From Actinomadura madurae (GTDB lineage Bacteria > Actinomycetota > Actinomycetes > Streptosporangiales > Streptosporangiaceae): DNA of 64,000 bases. The stretch is from positions 1 through 64,000 of the forward strand of contig NZ_FOVH01000030.1 in the NCBI RefSeq assembly GCF_900115095.1, given 5' to 3'. This document shows, piece after piece, positions 47,883 through 57,499 of the stretch (position 1 is the stretch's first letter; each line of letters starts with the position of its first letter). The notes beneath the pieces are model-generated. The model saw only the letters and a program-made list of their open reading frames with translations, was not told the origin of the DNA and ran no database searches. Both the position numbers and the translations under genes were made by a program.

Positions 47883-48261
47883 GAACGTTCCCATCGGAAG
47901 CCCCCGGCCGCTTGGGTCCTAGGTGTGGCGCCCCAGTTGATCAGCCGGCCGGTGTGGGGAGCGTGGCGAGCCGCTCGACCGGTCTGGACCAAGCTGTACT
48001 TGGCCACCCACCGATCACCCGCCTATCACCAACGCCATGACCGAGTACACCTAGTCGCCCCGGGGAAGCAGCGGCGACGCCACGACCACCGGGACGAGGA
48101 ACCCGAGCACGGCCGCGGGCAGTTGAGCGTTTTGCGTGGTCGGGCGACGAGTTCGGCGGCGCCGCGGTCCAGGCCGTCGTGGCCCCAATGGCGGCGTGTC
48201 CTGTCGCCCCTGGATGGCAGGATGCGTCGTGCCCGTATGACCTCGACGGCGGGAGTGAGCG
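47883..48261. other. Intergenic region without a supported gene
   Basis: No intact gene is visible. A minus-strand frame ending at 48052 reads LPAAVLGFLVPVVVASPLLP and looks like the end of a membrane protein, but its upstream part is not open in a convincing way, so it may be a relic. Confidence 0.35.
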
Positions 48262-49638
48262 GTGCGAAAGGCGTGGCGACGTGGCCGGGCCCCATCCGGG
48301 GAATCCTCCGCGACGTCCGCGGAGGACCTGCCCGCCGAGTCGGTACGGGCCCTCTCCCGCGGGGACGGCCCGCTTTTCCGTGCCCTGGTCGCCGAACTCG
48401 CGGAACGTCCCGACCTGGCGACCACCGACCGCGTTCTGGCGCGACGGCTGCACCAGGGCGTCACGCACGCGTGGGAACGGGGCTGGCAGCCGGCCGATGT
48501 GGTCCGGTTCACGTCCCGCCGGCGCACGGCCAGGCACGCCCGCCTGGTCACCGACGCGATCGCCGCCGAGATGCGCGCCTACTCCGCCGCCACCGTCGAC
48601 GACCGCTGGCAGGACCAGCTCGCCGCCCTCGGAGCCGAGGTGTGGTGGCCGGACGACGACGCCCACGCGACCGCCTGGTGCGCCCGCGAACACGTCGACC
48701 GCGCGGCCTACATCACGTGCGCACTCGAACTCCTCCACCTCCTGCAACACCTCCCGAGACTCCCGACCATCACCCCGCCTCCCGGCACAGAGACCTCCGG
48801 CACTGGCGAAGGGGCGGACGACCCGAGGGCGTCCGATAGGCGCAGGGGCGGGGCCCGCCGGGAGCGGGAGGTCGATGGCCCGCAGGACGGTCACCAACGG
48901 CTCCGTGGCCGCGCGAGGCGGGAGGTCGATCAGCGGACGCTGGGGCGGGTCCGGGCGTTGCTGGCCAAGGCCGAGTCGACCGAGTACCCAGAAGAAGCCG
49001 AGGCGCTCAGCGCGCGCGCCCAGGAGCTGATGGCGCGGCACAGCATCGACCACGCGCTGCTGGCGGCCGAGACCGGCGACCTGGGCGGTCCGGACGGATG
49101 GCGGATCGCGGTGGACAACCCCTACGAAGCACCCAAGGCGGTCTTGCTGACGGTGGTGGCGGACGCGAACCGCTGCCGTGCGGTCTGGCATCGGGAGCTC
49201 GGGTTCTCCACGGTCCTCGGCTTCCCGGCCGATCTGGCGGCGGTGGAGATGCTGTTCACGTCGTTGCTGGTGCAGGCGACGTCCGCCATGGTGCGCGCGG
49301 GTTCGAGGCGCGACGCGCGGGGACGGTCACGAACGCGGTCGTTCCGGCACGCGTTCCTCAATGCCTATGCCGCCCGTATCGGGGAGCGGCTGAGGGAGGC
49401 CGCCGACGGGGCGGCGGGCAGTGCGGCCGCGGGCGCCGGCGGGAAGGATCTGCTTCCCGTGCTGGCGGCGCGCGACCGGGCCGTCGATCAGGCCGTCGAC
49501 ACGATGTTCCCGGCTCTCGCCAAAGGGCGGGCGGGCACGGTCTCCAACTATGAGGGCTGGGTCGCCGGACGAGCGGCCGCCGACCTCGCCAGCCTGAACG
49601 GACGCTCCGAGGTCACCGGGGCGTTCCGCGGTTCCTAG
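48262..49638 (+). CDS. DUF2786-domain protein
   Basis: The 458-residue protein has an Arg/Ala-rich N-terminal helical part (1-165), a basic Gly/Arg-rich linker (about 165-215) and a DUF2786 region starting LGRVRALLAKAESTEYPEEA and LMARHSIDHALL (about 220-265), followed by a phage-like LNAYAARIGERLREA segment. The function of DUF2786 is unknown; it occurs in bacteria and phages. GTG start. Confidence 0.78.
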   Translation: MRKAWRRGRAPSGESSATSAEDLPAESVRALSRGDGPLFRALVAELAERPDLATTDRVLARRLHQGVTHAWERGWQPADVVRFTSRRRTARHARLVTDAIAAEMRAYSAATVDDRWQDQLAALGAEVWWPDDDAHATAWCAREHVDRAAYITCALELLHLLQHLPRLPTITPPPGTETSGTGEGADDPRASDRRRGGARREREVDGPQDGHQRLRGRARREVDQRTLGRVRALLAKAESTEYPEEAEALSARAQELMARHSIDHALLAAETGDLGGPDGWRIAVDNPYEAPKAVLLTVVADANRCRAVWHRELGFSTVLGFPADLAAVEMLFTSLLVQATSAMVRAGSRRDARGRSRTRSFRHAFLNAYAARIGERLREAADGAAGSAAAGAGGKDLLPVLAARDRAVDQAVDTMFPALAKGRAGTVSNYEGWVAGRAAADLASLNGRSEVTGAFRGS

Positions 49639-49719
49639 CGCACGGGGTCCCCCCGGGGGGCGAGGGGGACGTCCGGTCATTGCTTGTCTTCCTTTTCTCG
49701 CTGGGGGTTCGGGAGCCAG

Positions 49720-49932
49720 TCAGTCCTTCTTGCGCCGGGTGTTGCCACCCCGGCCGCGGAGCGGCACGCCCGCCTCCTTCAGGACGTTGTAGATGAACCC
49801 GTACGAGCGGCCGGTCTCGGCCGCGAGGTCGCGGATGCTCTCGCCGGCGGCGTAGCGCGGTGCGAGCTCCGCGGCGAGACGCGTGCGTTCGGCACCGGTG
49901 ACACGGGTGCCCCTCGACAGTGTTCGAGCCAC
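49720..49932 (-). CDS. Small helix-turn-helix protein conserved in actinomycetes
   Basis: The 70-residue protein reads LSRGTRVTGAERTRLAAELA, then a helix-turn-helix SIRDLAAETGRSYGFIYNVL, then a basic tail RGRGGNTRRKKD. Near-identical stand-alone proteins are common in Streptomyces and relatives; role unknown, DNA binding inferred. AGGAGG lies five bases before the GTG start. Confidence 0.82.
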   Translation of the reverse strand: MARTLSRGTRVTGAERTRLAAELAPRYAAGESIRDLAAETGRSYGFIYNVLKEAGVPLRGRGGNTRRKKD

Positions 49933-50099
49933 GGGGACCTCCTGATTCCAAGGCTGGGCAGCGGGGCCCGTCCCCGCAGCTCACAGCAGTGTTGATCTCC
50001 CCAACGTACACATTCCCCCCGAATGCACCGTCGATGCCGCGCGAATCACCGCGAATTCGGCCGAAGCTGGTCTTTTCCGTGGTGAACGGCGTGTCGGAG

Positions 50100-51092
50100 C
50101 TAGACAGACGTGTCCCCGACCGCCGACGGTCGGCCGTTCCGCAGGATCACCGGTTGCAGCGGCGCCCGGACCGGAACCGGTTCCCCGTCGGGGCCGCGCA
50201 GCTCCATCACCGTCACCGCCCCGCTCCTGGCCGGCGACGCCGACACTGCCTCGTGGCCGACGGGGACCATCTCCGCCGCTTCGGAAGTCGCCTGGGAGGC
50301 GGCCTCGCGGACGGAGAGATCCGAGCGGCGCAGCGGGTACCGGAGAGGGCCGAACGGGAAGAGCGAGGTCTCGGCGAGCCCGTCCACGATCAGCAGCTCG
50401 CCGGGCTCCAGGAGACGCCATCCGGGCTGGTCGTCCATCGGCTCGCTGGCGACGACGACGGCCGGGACATCGGCGTCTCCGGCCCCGCTCACACCGCCCC
50501 GCCGGTGCGACAGGACCCACAGCTCGTTGCTCTCGGGATAGCGCAGGGCCCAGAGCCGTCCCGCCTCGGCGACCAGGAGGTTGAGCGCGAACACCGGGAC
50601 CTCCGCGGCGATGCGCCGCACCGCCTCGACGATCCCGGCCGTCGTGTCGCCCCGGCGCCGGATCTCGGCGGTCACGCAGGCGAACACCAGTTCCGAGTCG
50701 GTCTCCCCGGAGATGTGGGCGCGCTCGACGTCGGTCAGCCACGACTTGAGCGTCTCCAGGCCCTTGACGACGCCGTTGTGCGCGAAGAGGCGGTCGTTCA
50801 TCACGAACGGGTGGCAGTTGTGCACCGTCAGCCCGCCCACCGAGGCGTCACGGACATGCGACACGAACGTGTGCGACGGGACGTTGCGAGCGTGCAGATC
50901 GAAGTCGGCGTTCTCGAAGGCGGCGAGCGGCGCCCGGTCGCGCACGGGCTCGCCGCCGAGCGAGAACCACCCGAGGCCCGCGCCGTGCTGCATCCGATGG
51001 CTCTGCGCGCGCAGGCTCCGGGGCGCGTCCAGCAGCCAGTGGGCCGCCCTGACCCGCGGCCCGCCGGTACTCATCCCGAAAAGTCGGCACAT
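50100..51092 (-). CDS. Class II glutamine amidotransferase (YafJ/EgtC-like), copy 2
   Basis: The 330-residue protein starts MCRLFGMSTGGPRVRAAHWL with catalytic Cys2 and closely parallels the protein at 21160-22014 over its first 260 residues (HTFVSHVRDAS, FAHNGVVKGL, TDSELVFACVTAEIRRRGDT). It has about 60 extra C-terminal residues. GAGGGG lies seven bases before the ATG. Substrate unknown. Confidence 0.86.
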   Translation of the reverse strand: MCRLFGMSTGGPRVRAAHWLLDAPRSLRAQSHRMQHGAGLGWFSLGGEPVRDRAPLAAFENADFDLHARNVPSHTFVSHVRDASVGGLTVHNCHPFVMNDRLFAHNGVVKGLETLKSWLTDVERAHISGETDSELVFACVTAEIRRRGDTTAGIVEAVRRIAAEVPVFALNLLVAEAGRLWALRYPESNELWVLSHRRGGVSGAGDADVPAVVVASEPMDDQPGWRLLEPGELLIVDGLAETSLFPFGPLRYPLRRSDLSVREAASQATSEAAEMVPVGHEAVSASPARSGAVTVMELRGPDGEPVPVRAPLQPVILRNGRPSAVGDTSV

Positions 51093-51278
51093 ATCGTCGC
51101 CCCTCAGTGATCTTAACTCCAGGTGACGGAAATTTTACCGAACGTTGCCTTGCGCGTCCGGCGAATCTCGCCACGGCCCGTGGTCGGGAGTTATCCCCAG
51201 AATCGAGTTCTAGTGCCTGGAGAGGCCGCCACCGCGGATGCTGAACAGGCCCGTCCCGGTTCTGGAAGGAGCGGCCCC

Positions 51279-52226
51279 ATGGCCACGATCACGTTCCCGG
51301 TCCCGTCCACCACGACCTCCCGGTTCGCCGTAGCCGCCGAGAGCATGCCGGACGACCTCGCCGGCGTCCTCCACCGGCTCGCGGACGGCCCTTACCACGC
51401 GCACATCGCCGGGCGGCTCGGCTCGTCCCAGCTCCACGTCGCCCAAGAGCAGCTCGGCTCCCTCCGCTGGGACCCGGGCCTCATCAAGGCGGCCCGCCCC
51501 GAGGACAGGCCCGTGGCGCGGGCTTTCAACGACGCCGCCGAGTTCGCCGTCATCACCGCGTTCGCCCCCATCACCGACCAGCCCCGCGGCGTCCAGGTCG
51601 CCCGAGCCGCCGCGCACGCCCTCGCCGAGGCCACGGGAGGGATCGCCGCCGACCTCGTCACGGGCCACATCCTGCCTCCGTCCACCGGCGAAAGGACGCG
51701 CTTCGTCCTCGCCGATCACTGGCTGGGCGACGTCCTGCCACCGTCCCGCGCCAACGGCCGCTGCACGGCCGCCGACCCTTCCCACGACCCCGAGGGCGTC
51801 AACGGCTGCGCCTGCGTACGCCTACGAACCCGCGGCCTCCGCCGCTTCGGCCTCCCCGAACTGCAAATCACCGACGTAGCCTGCCCACACGACCTGGCCG
51901 CCCTGAACGTCCTACGAACGACCGCACGCCACCTCCTGACAGACCACTGGTCGTGGCTGGCCACCGGACCGGCCGCCCGCACCCGCACCGTCCCCGACAC
52001 CCTCGACCTCACGGAGACCGACTTCAACGACTTCTGGGGCTCCGCCCCCCGCATGCACCTGTCGCCGCCCACTCCCTTCCAAGTCCACCTCTCACCGGTG
52101 ACCGGACGCCTCATCACCCTCGCCCCACCCCCCGCCTTCGACGGCACGATCAACGACTGGCTCTGGAGCGACACCGTCCCCCTAGGCATGTCCGACACCC
52201 CCACCACCCTCCCCACCGCCGCCTAA
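51279..52226 (+). CDS. Hypothetical protein, unknown
   Basis: The 315-residue soluble protein begins MATITFPVPSTTTSRFAVAA after AAGGAG. It has a cluster of three Cys (GRCTAADPSHDPEGVNGCAC) that might bind metal and a Trp-rich C-terminal region. No family recognised with confidence. Third-position C increases sharply toward the end, unlike neighbours, which may reflect recent arrival. It borders the mobile-element zone. Confidence 0.65.
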   Translation: MATITFPVPSTTTSRFAVAAESMPDDLAGVLHRLADGPYHAHIAGRLGSSQLHVAQEQLGSLRWDPGLIKAARPEDRPVARAFNDAAEFAVITAFAPITDQPRGVQVARAAAHALAEATGGIAADLVTGHILPPSTGERTRFVLADHWLGDVLPPSRANGRCTAADPSHDPEGVNGCACVRLRTRGLRRFGLPELQITDVACPHDLAALNVLRTTARHLLTDHWSWLATGPAARTRTVPDTLDLTETDFNDFWGSAPRMHLSPPTPFQVHLSPVTGRLITLAPPPAFDGTINDWLWSDTVPLGMSDTPTTLPTAA

Positions 52227-52892
52227 CAAGGCACCCCACCAATGCCCCTCGCCAAGCACCCATCTCACTCGCTGGACGCCGACAGCGGCAGCTTGCGAAG
52301 GCAGCACAGGGCGACAGCGAAAACCATGAAGCACTCAAGCTTGCGTCCGTGGCAACGACGCAAGCAGCAGCGGCGGCCACCCAGTCGATCAACGGCCACA
52401 GATGATCGGGCGCGACTCCGGGCCAGATCAGCACCTGCCCAGTCGTCCAGACGATTCTCCGACTAAGGCAGCCACTCCAGGAACCGCCCACTCAGGATGG
52501 CGAACAGCGCGAGGAGACCGACCTACCAGACGACCCAGCAGAGAGACAGCTCGGAGTACTGCCGCGTGCCGTCACCGCGAGGCGCTGGATCCGCTGGATC
52601 GTCTGGATAAGCCGGGCGTCCATCTCCGAGTCCTCCGTCGCGGCAGATCCGAATGGCACCAAAGGCAACAAGGGCCAGGAAGCGCCCAGGCCTGGCCTGT
52701 GCTTGTGACCACCATGCTGGGCGGCAGCCCCGCCCAGCAACCGACGGCGGCAGCTCAGAGCGACGGCGAAGGCCGGGCGGCAACCGCCCCCCAGCAAGGG
52801 ACAGCGGCAGCTCAGGGTGTCGGCAATGACCGCGAGGGGCCAAGAAGCGCTCAGGCTTGTTCGCGACGACCATGCAGGAGTCGGCACCCGCC
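52227..52892. repeat. Non-coding region with degenerate dispersed repeats
   Basis: No gene is supported. A CCAGCAA...GCGGCAGCTCAG unit of about 60 bases occurs at about 52733 and 52790. GGCCAGGAAGCGCCCAGGC (about 52671) has a diverged copy GGCCAAGAAGCGCTCAGGC (52838). GACAGCGGCAGCT occurs at about 52269 and 52799. Confidence 0.5.
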
Positions 52893-53600
52893 CACGTCGT
52901 CAGCATCATCCGGGCGTAAGCGGCTGGACGACCGCAAGGTGCTGTGCGGGATGCTGCACACCGGTATCCGGTGGGAGTTCCTGCCGCAGGAGCTGGGATC
53001 CGGGTCGGGGATAACGTGCTGGCGCCGCTTGGCCGAGTGGCACCGGGCGGGTATGTGGGATCGGCTGCACCGGCTGCTGCTGGAGGAACCGCACACCGCC
53101 GGGCGTCTCTAGGACTGGTCCAGGGCGGTGATCGACAGCTCGCACGTCCGCGCGCTCAAGGGCGGCTCAAAACCGGGCCGAGTCCGGTCGACCGCAGCCG
53201 GCCGGGCTCCAAACACCACGTACTGACAGACAGGAACGGCACCCCGCTGCTGTCGTTGACCGGCGGGAACCGCAACGACGTAACCCAGTTGATGCCGCTG
53301 CTGGAGGCGGTGCCGCCGGTGCGAGGCCGAATAGGCCGCCCCCGCCGAAGACCCGAGCGACTGCTGGCCGACCGCGGCTAGGACCACGACAAGTACAGGC
53401 GGCTGGTGTGGACCAAGGGCATCAAACCGGTCATCGCCCGCCGCGGCAGCCCGCACGGATCGCGCTGGTCGTCCACCGCTACCCCGTCGAGCGCACCATC
53501 GGCCTGCCGCGCCGGTCCCGCCGCCTGCGCATCCGCTGGAAGATCCGCGACCACATCCACCAGGCCTTCAAGCCCCTGGCCGCAGCCATCATCCAATAAG
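52893..53600 (+). mobile_element. IS5-family transposase relic
   Basis: Successive frames give KRLDDRKVLCGMLHTGIRW, EFLPQELGSGSG, CWRRLAEWHRAGMWDRLHRL, a stop at 53110-53112, DWSRAVIDSSHVRALKGG, a frameshift near 53165, TGPSPVDRSRPGSKHHVL, SLTGGNRNDVTQLMPLL, a TAG at 53379 replacing the Tyr of the RGYDHDKYRR motif, and a second frameshift near 53480 before VERTIGLPRRSRRLRIRW. The DDE residues are split over broken frames; the element is dead. Confidence 0.85.
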
Positions 53601-54744
53601 GGTCGTCACGTCGAAAGCCTGTGGCATAAGACCGTGCACGCGCGGCCTGCCGTAGTGGACGGGTTGGCGGAATCAGGCCCCGCCACCGCGGCGGCATCGG
53701 GCAGGTTGTCGATCGTGGTTCTAGCCGCCCGCGCGGTGCATCCCTCGCCATCATCAGAGTCTGCTGGCGCCCTCGTCGGGTTAGGGCCCACGCTGGTGCT
53801 CCAGGATGGCCAACTGCGCCTCGTCCGCTGATTCTATTACGGCCTCCAAGGCCACAGAGCGATCGGGCGCGATGCAGGCGGTAGCCGCTCAGCCACGACC
53901 CGTGCGTCCACGAACCAACGGCGCGGACCCAGCCGACCGCAGGTCTCGATTCCGCGCCGGCCAGGAGCGGCGGGGTAACGCTCCGCCCGGCCCGTCCACC
54001 GCGTGACGCGGCGCGGCAACGGCGAACGCGGTGAGGTGCGCCCCCCACCACGCAGGTCGCCCGCGAGCGCGACGATGCGCGGCGATGAGGGCCCGTAGCC
54101 GGCGCAGGTCGGCGCAGCCGGTGTGGATGAACGCCCTCACCCGGAAGGTCCGGCACCCGGGATTATGGCCAGCGCGCCTTGGCCTGGGATGACCTCCTTG
54201 ACGGGCTCGGTGCCGTCGTCTGCTCCGTCATCTCATTCGGCCCAGTGACACAGGTTCGAGGAGCCGTCGCCCGACTCTGCTCGGCACGCGTCCTCTATGC
54301 ACCAAATACGGTGCCATGGTGGTGGGGCCACACGGCGCGCGTGAACGGCGCGTCGGCCAGAGTATGACGGTGACACCGAGTGAGACTTTTGGAACCGCCT
54401 CGCCACTCGAAGGTGCCATCCCGGGGGCTCCCAAGCCTGGGTCAAGCGTGGGCGGATAGGGCGGGAACCATTCCCGGGGAACACCTTACGCGTTGCGAGT
54501 AGAACGCCCGCAAGCAGGAAACGCGAGGGTTTCCGGCCGTCCTCCCGCCCAGCCGTCCACGCCGGCGCACCGTACACCGACAGTTCATGGCAGTTCGGTA
54601 TATGCCCCCTTTTTCAGCCGGGGAGGCGGTGACGGAGGCCACTCGCGATCACCGCGGCGACTGTGAGCAATATGCAACGCTCCGTAGCCGAAGTGGCTAC
54701 GATCGGCATTCTCACGGTGACCGACGCGATCCCCCGGGGCGAAG
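53601..54744. other. Gene-poor region with a solitary IS-end-like sequence
   Basis: No gene is supported in about 1.1 kb. CGTCATCTCATT at about 54227-54238 matches 12 bases of the terminal repeat of the IS427-like element at 57500, so it may be a solo end. A GTAGCC-5-GGCTAC dyad (54684-54700) just before the next gene could be an operator. Confidence 0.4.
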
Positions 54745-56010
54745 ATGAACCGTTTCCTGGCACATCCCAGACTTGCCGAGGCGATCGGCGAGCTGTTCCG
54801 CTGCACCTGCGGGTTCCTGGGATGCACGGCGATAGCCGGTGCCATCGCCATGGGCGCAGCGACCTCTTCGGAGGCGGCGGTCCGAGCCGAGCCGAAGCCG
54901 CGCACGTCCATGCCGCCCGTCTGCCGTCACGCCGTGAACACCGGTGACTGGTACACCGAGCACAAATGCAAGGAGGCTTGGCTGGCAATGTACGAGAGGT
55001 CTCGCAGACGGACAGGACGGGACCGGGAGTTCTCCCGTTGGATGGACCGGTATCAGCGAAAGCCGAAGGCCGAGCGCCGGACGCCTCCGCCTGACCCGCT
55101 TCAGAAGCCCGCTCCCCCTCCAGCCATCCGGAAAAGTCCGAACAGCGCGCCACCATCGCCGACGCGGTCGCGAAGCAAACCGCCGCGCGTGTCCTCCCTC
55201 CCCGCTCCGCCCCCCACGCACACCGTTCCGCCTCGCAAGCGCGAGGAGGCGGAGGAGACCGGCTCACGTCCGCCGTCGCTGCAGCCGGTTCTTCTACTCG
55301 GGCTGCTCCTCCCTGTCGCCGCGGCGATCTGCTACCCGTTCCGGCATCGCCTCTACGCGGCCGCCACGGCGGGGCTTCCCCCGTTCCCGGTGGGCGAGTC
55401 GCTGGAGACACAGCCGGCGACGTTCAGCTACCGGCCCGCCCTCGACCCGTTCGCCGTTCCGGCCATAGGCCTGTCGGGGCCGAGCGCCGGATCCGCCGCA
55501 CGCCTGCTGGCACTCACCGCCCTCGACGAGTACGGCGACGACTCCCTGGTCGTCATCCCCCGTCCCGACACCACCATCCTGTTCGGCCTGGCCGAGGACG
55601 AACTCCTCGATGAGGACACGCCAGGCCTGTTCATCCCCGGCAATCTCGACGCGGCCCTGGCCTACCTGGAAACCGAACTCGCCATCCGCCAGAAGACCGG
55701 GGTACCACAGGCACGGCGCCTCCTCCTGGTGGCCGATTGCGCCAAGGAGGCCGAACGGATCACAGCGCTCCTCGCCCGGCACCCGGGCGGAGTATCCGCC
55801 GTCCTGCTCGGTCCTTGGACCGGTGACAGCGCCACCATCGACGACGACGGCCTGGTCGCCGCACCGGCGGCGCTCGCGTCCACCCTGCCCGAGCGCCTTC
55901 CGGCGATGTCCCGCACCGAGGCCCGCGACCGGCTCCTGACCGCCCTGGCCCAGCACAAGGAGACCCGGCGCCCTCCAACCCGACGCCGCTCAACTCCCCG
56001 CCGCCAATGA
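54745..56010 (+). CDS. Membrane protein of unknown function with Pro-rich linker
   Basis: The 421-residue protein has an N-terminal hydrophobic segment (LGCTAIAGAIAMGAATSS, about 24-41), an extracytoplasmic Cys-containing part, a long Pro/Arg-rich linker (about 105-175), a central membrane helix (VLLLGLLLPVAAAICYPF, about 182-199) and a C-terminal alpha/beta domain (LDPFAVPAIGLSGPSAGSAA to the end) resembling the tails of actinobacterial LysM/BTAD membrane proteins. Function unknown. Confidence 0.68.
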   Translation: MNRFLAHPRLAEAIGELFRCTCGFLGCTAIAGAIAMGAATSSEAAVRAEPKPRTSMPPVCRHAVNTGDWYTEHKCKEAWLAMYERSRRRTGRDREFSRWMDRYQRKPKAERRTPPPDPLQKPAPPPAIRKSPNSAPPSPTRSRSKPPRVSSLPAPPPTHTVPPRKREEAEETGSRPPSLQPVLLLGLLLPVAAAICYPFRHRLYAAATAGLPPFPVGESLETQPATFSYRPALDPFAVPAIGLSGPSAGSAARLLALTALDEYGDDSLVVIPRPDTTILFGLAEDELLDEDTPGLFIPGNLDAALAYLETELAIRQKTGVPQARRLLLVADCAKEAERITALLARHPGGVSAVLLGPWTGDSATIDDDGLVAAPAALASTLPERLPAMSRTEARDRLLTALAQHKETRRPPTRRRSTPRRQ

Positions 56011-56082
56011 CCCTCGTCAACGCTCGACCGAATGTCGCCCCAAGCCCAAGACGCCGCTCGCAGTCACTGCGAAGCGCAAGAG

Positions 56083-56720
56083 TCGCCTGCCACCACCGCA
56101 CAACATCACAGCTGCCGCTGCCCCGGCCGGAGACCAACCCCCGATCGCCAAAGCCCAGCAACGTTCAAAACACACCGCGGCAGGCCCCCGAAGGAACCCA
56201 CACCCGGCGCACAACAGTCACCTCCCACGCCACCCAGCAACACCACTCCCGCTACACCGCCCCAAGGCCGACCCCCGATCGACGAAGCCCACCAGCATCC
56301 AGCAGCACCGCAATCGGCCACCGAAAAGACCAACACATAACGCGCGATACTCGCCTGCCACGCCATACAGCAACATGACCGGTGCCACGCCGGCCCAAGG
56401 CTGACCCCCGATCGACGAAGCCAGCGACGTTCAACAACACCGCAGCCCGCCGCCGAAGGAACCAACACACGCGGCGCGCGCAACAGTCACCTGCCACGCC
56501 ACGGAGCAACACGACTGCCGCTACACCGGCCGAAGAACGAACCCCCGAGTGATGAAGCCCAGCAGCATCCAGCAACACCGCAGTCGGGTAATCAAAGCGA
56601 CCAACACGCGGCGCGAGAGTCACATGCCAGCACCGCACAGGATCACGGCTGCCGTAACCGCGGCCGGACGCTGATCCCTCGATCGACAAGGCTCAGCAGC
56701 GTCCAGGAACACAGTTGCGG
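56083..56720. repeat. Tandem repeat, about 134-bp unit, nearly five copies
   Basis: The CCCCGATCG-type anchor recurs at about 56141, 56275, 56408, 56545 and 56679, a period of 133-137 bases. Each unit has CAGTCACCTGCCACGCCAC near its start and CCAACACACGGCGCG-like sequence near its end. Copies differ by substitutions and small indels. No reading frame runs consistently through the units, so the array is probably non-coding. Confidence 0.85.
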
Positions 56721-56755
56721 AACACTGTCAACTGCGCGTCCAGCACCTCGGACAT

Positions 56756-57025
56756 CTATCGAGCGAAGTACGCCGCCGCCCGCTTGAGGATCTCGTTCTC
56801 CAACTCCAGCTGCCGGGCCTTTCGACGCAGCTCGGCCAGCTCCTTCTTCTCGTCGGCGCTCAAGCCGTCGAGGTGACCTTCTTCGACGTCGGCCTGACGG
56901 ATCCAATTACTCAGGCACGACTGGCTGATACCGAGACTCTTGGCCAGCGCGGAGACCGACTTGTCGCCGGTCCGGGCCAGCTCCACGGCGCGGCGCCGGA
57001 ACTCCGGCGGGTGAGGTGGTGGCAC
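56756..57025 (-). mobile_element. IS3-family OrfA (orphan)
   Basis: The 89-residue product has a helix-turn-helix (ALAKSLGISQSCLSNWIRQA) and a leucine-zipper-like tail (LAELRRKARQLELENEILKR) typical of IS3 OrfA. The GTG at 57025 follows AAGGAAG. No orfB with the DDE domain follows; the tandem repeat array begins instead, so the element is truncated. Confidence 0.85.
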
Positions 57026-57129
57026 GAGACACTTCCTTCCCAAGTTGATCAAGGTCAACTCAGATCGGGTGTCCGTGGCTTTATTCCGACGAACACGCGG
57101 GCGGACTGTGTGCGCGTGCGGCGTGCCTG

Positions 57130-57440
57130 GTGAAGGGGGCAGGTCGCCGTGGGCTTTGTTGGGACGCGATTGACTCGGTCTGCGTCCGTGCCGCCAAAGA
57201 AGGGTGCGCACGGAGCCGAAGCGGGCTCGCGGGTAACGCCGAGGGCGCGCGCCGCCACGTGTTCCCCAGCGTCCCGGCTCAGTGGCGGTGGGGCCGGCGA
57301 CGGCCTCGAACCGCCCAGCGCCATCGTCGCGGGGTCAGTTGGGCAGCAGCCGTGCCCCTTCTCGGGAGTCCGTGCTGCGGGATGTCGTCGGCAGCCGGGG
57401 AGCTGACCGGCCCGAATCATCATGACTCCTGATCGTCGCC
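57130..57440 (+). mobile_element. Small IS5-type transposase fragment
   Basis: WDAIDSVCVRAAK (about 57160) and ELTGPNHHDS (about 57400-57428) are pieces of the DWSRxAIDSVxVRAAKGGELTGP region of an IS5-like transposase, separated by about 200 bases of unrelated sequence. It resembles the element starting at 57500. Confidence 0.55.
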
Positions 57441-57499
57441 CCTCGGCCTGGCCATCTCCGCCCTCGCCCCAACCTTTGGTCGACGTGTAATCCGGATTA

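Noticed and set aside
48052..48130. C-terminal fragment of a membrane protein on the minus strand
   Set aside because: Only about 25 convincing residues; no upstream continuation could be supported, so it is mentioned only in the intergenic entry.
52402..52900. Plus-strand ORF leading into the IS5 relic
   Set aside because: The translated part before KRLDDRKVL has no transposase similarity and overlaps degenerate repeats.
56106..56689. Cys/Trp-rich minus-strand ORFs within the tandem repeat
   Set aside because: Open frames arise from the repeat composition, change between units and have no ribosome-binding sites.
56083..56720. CRISPR array
   Set aside because: The repeated unit is about 134 bp with similarity along its whole length; there are no short identical repeats with unique spacers and no cas genes.
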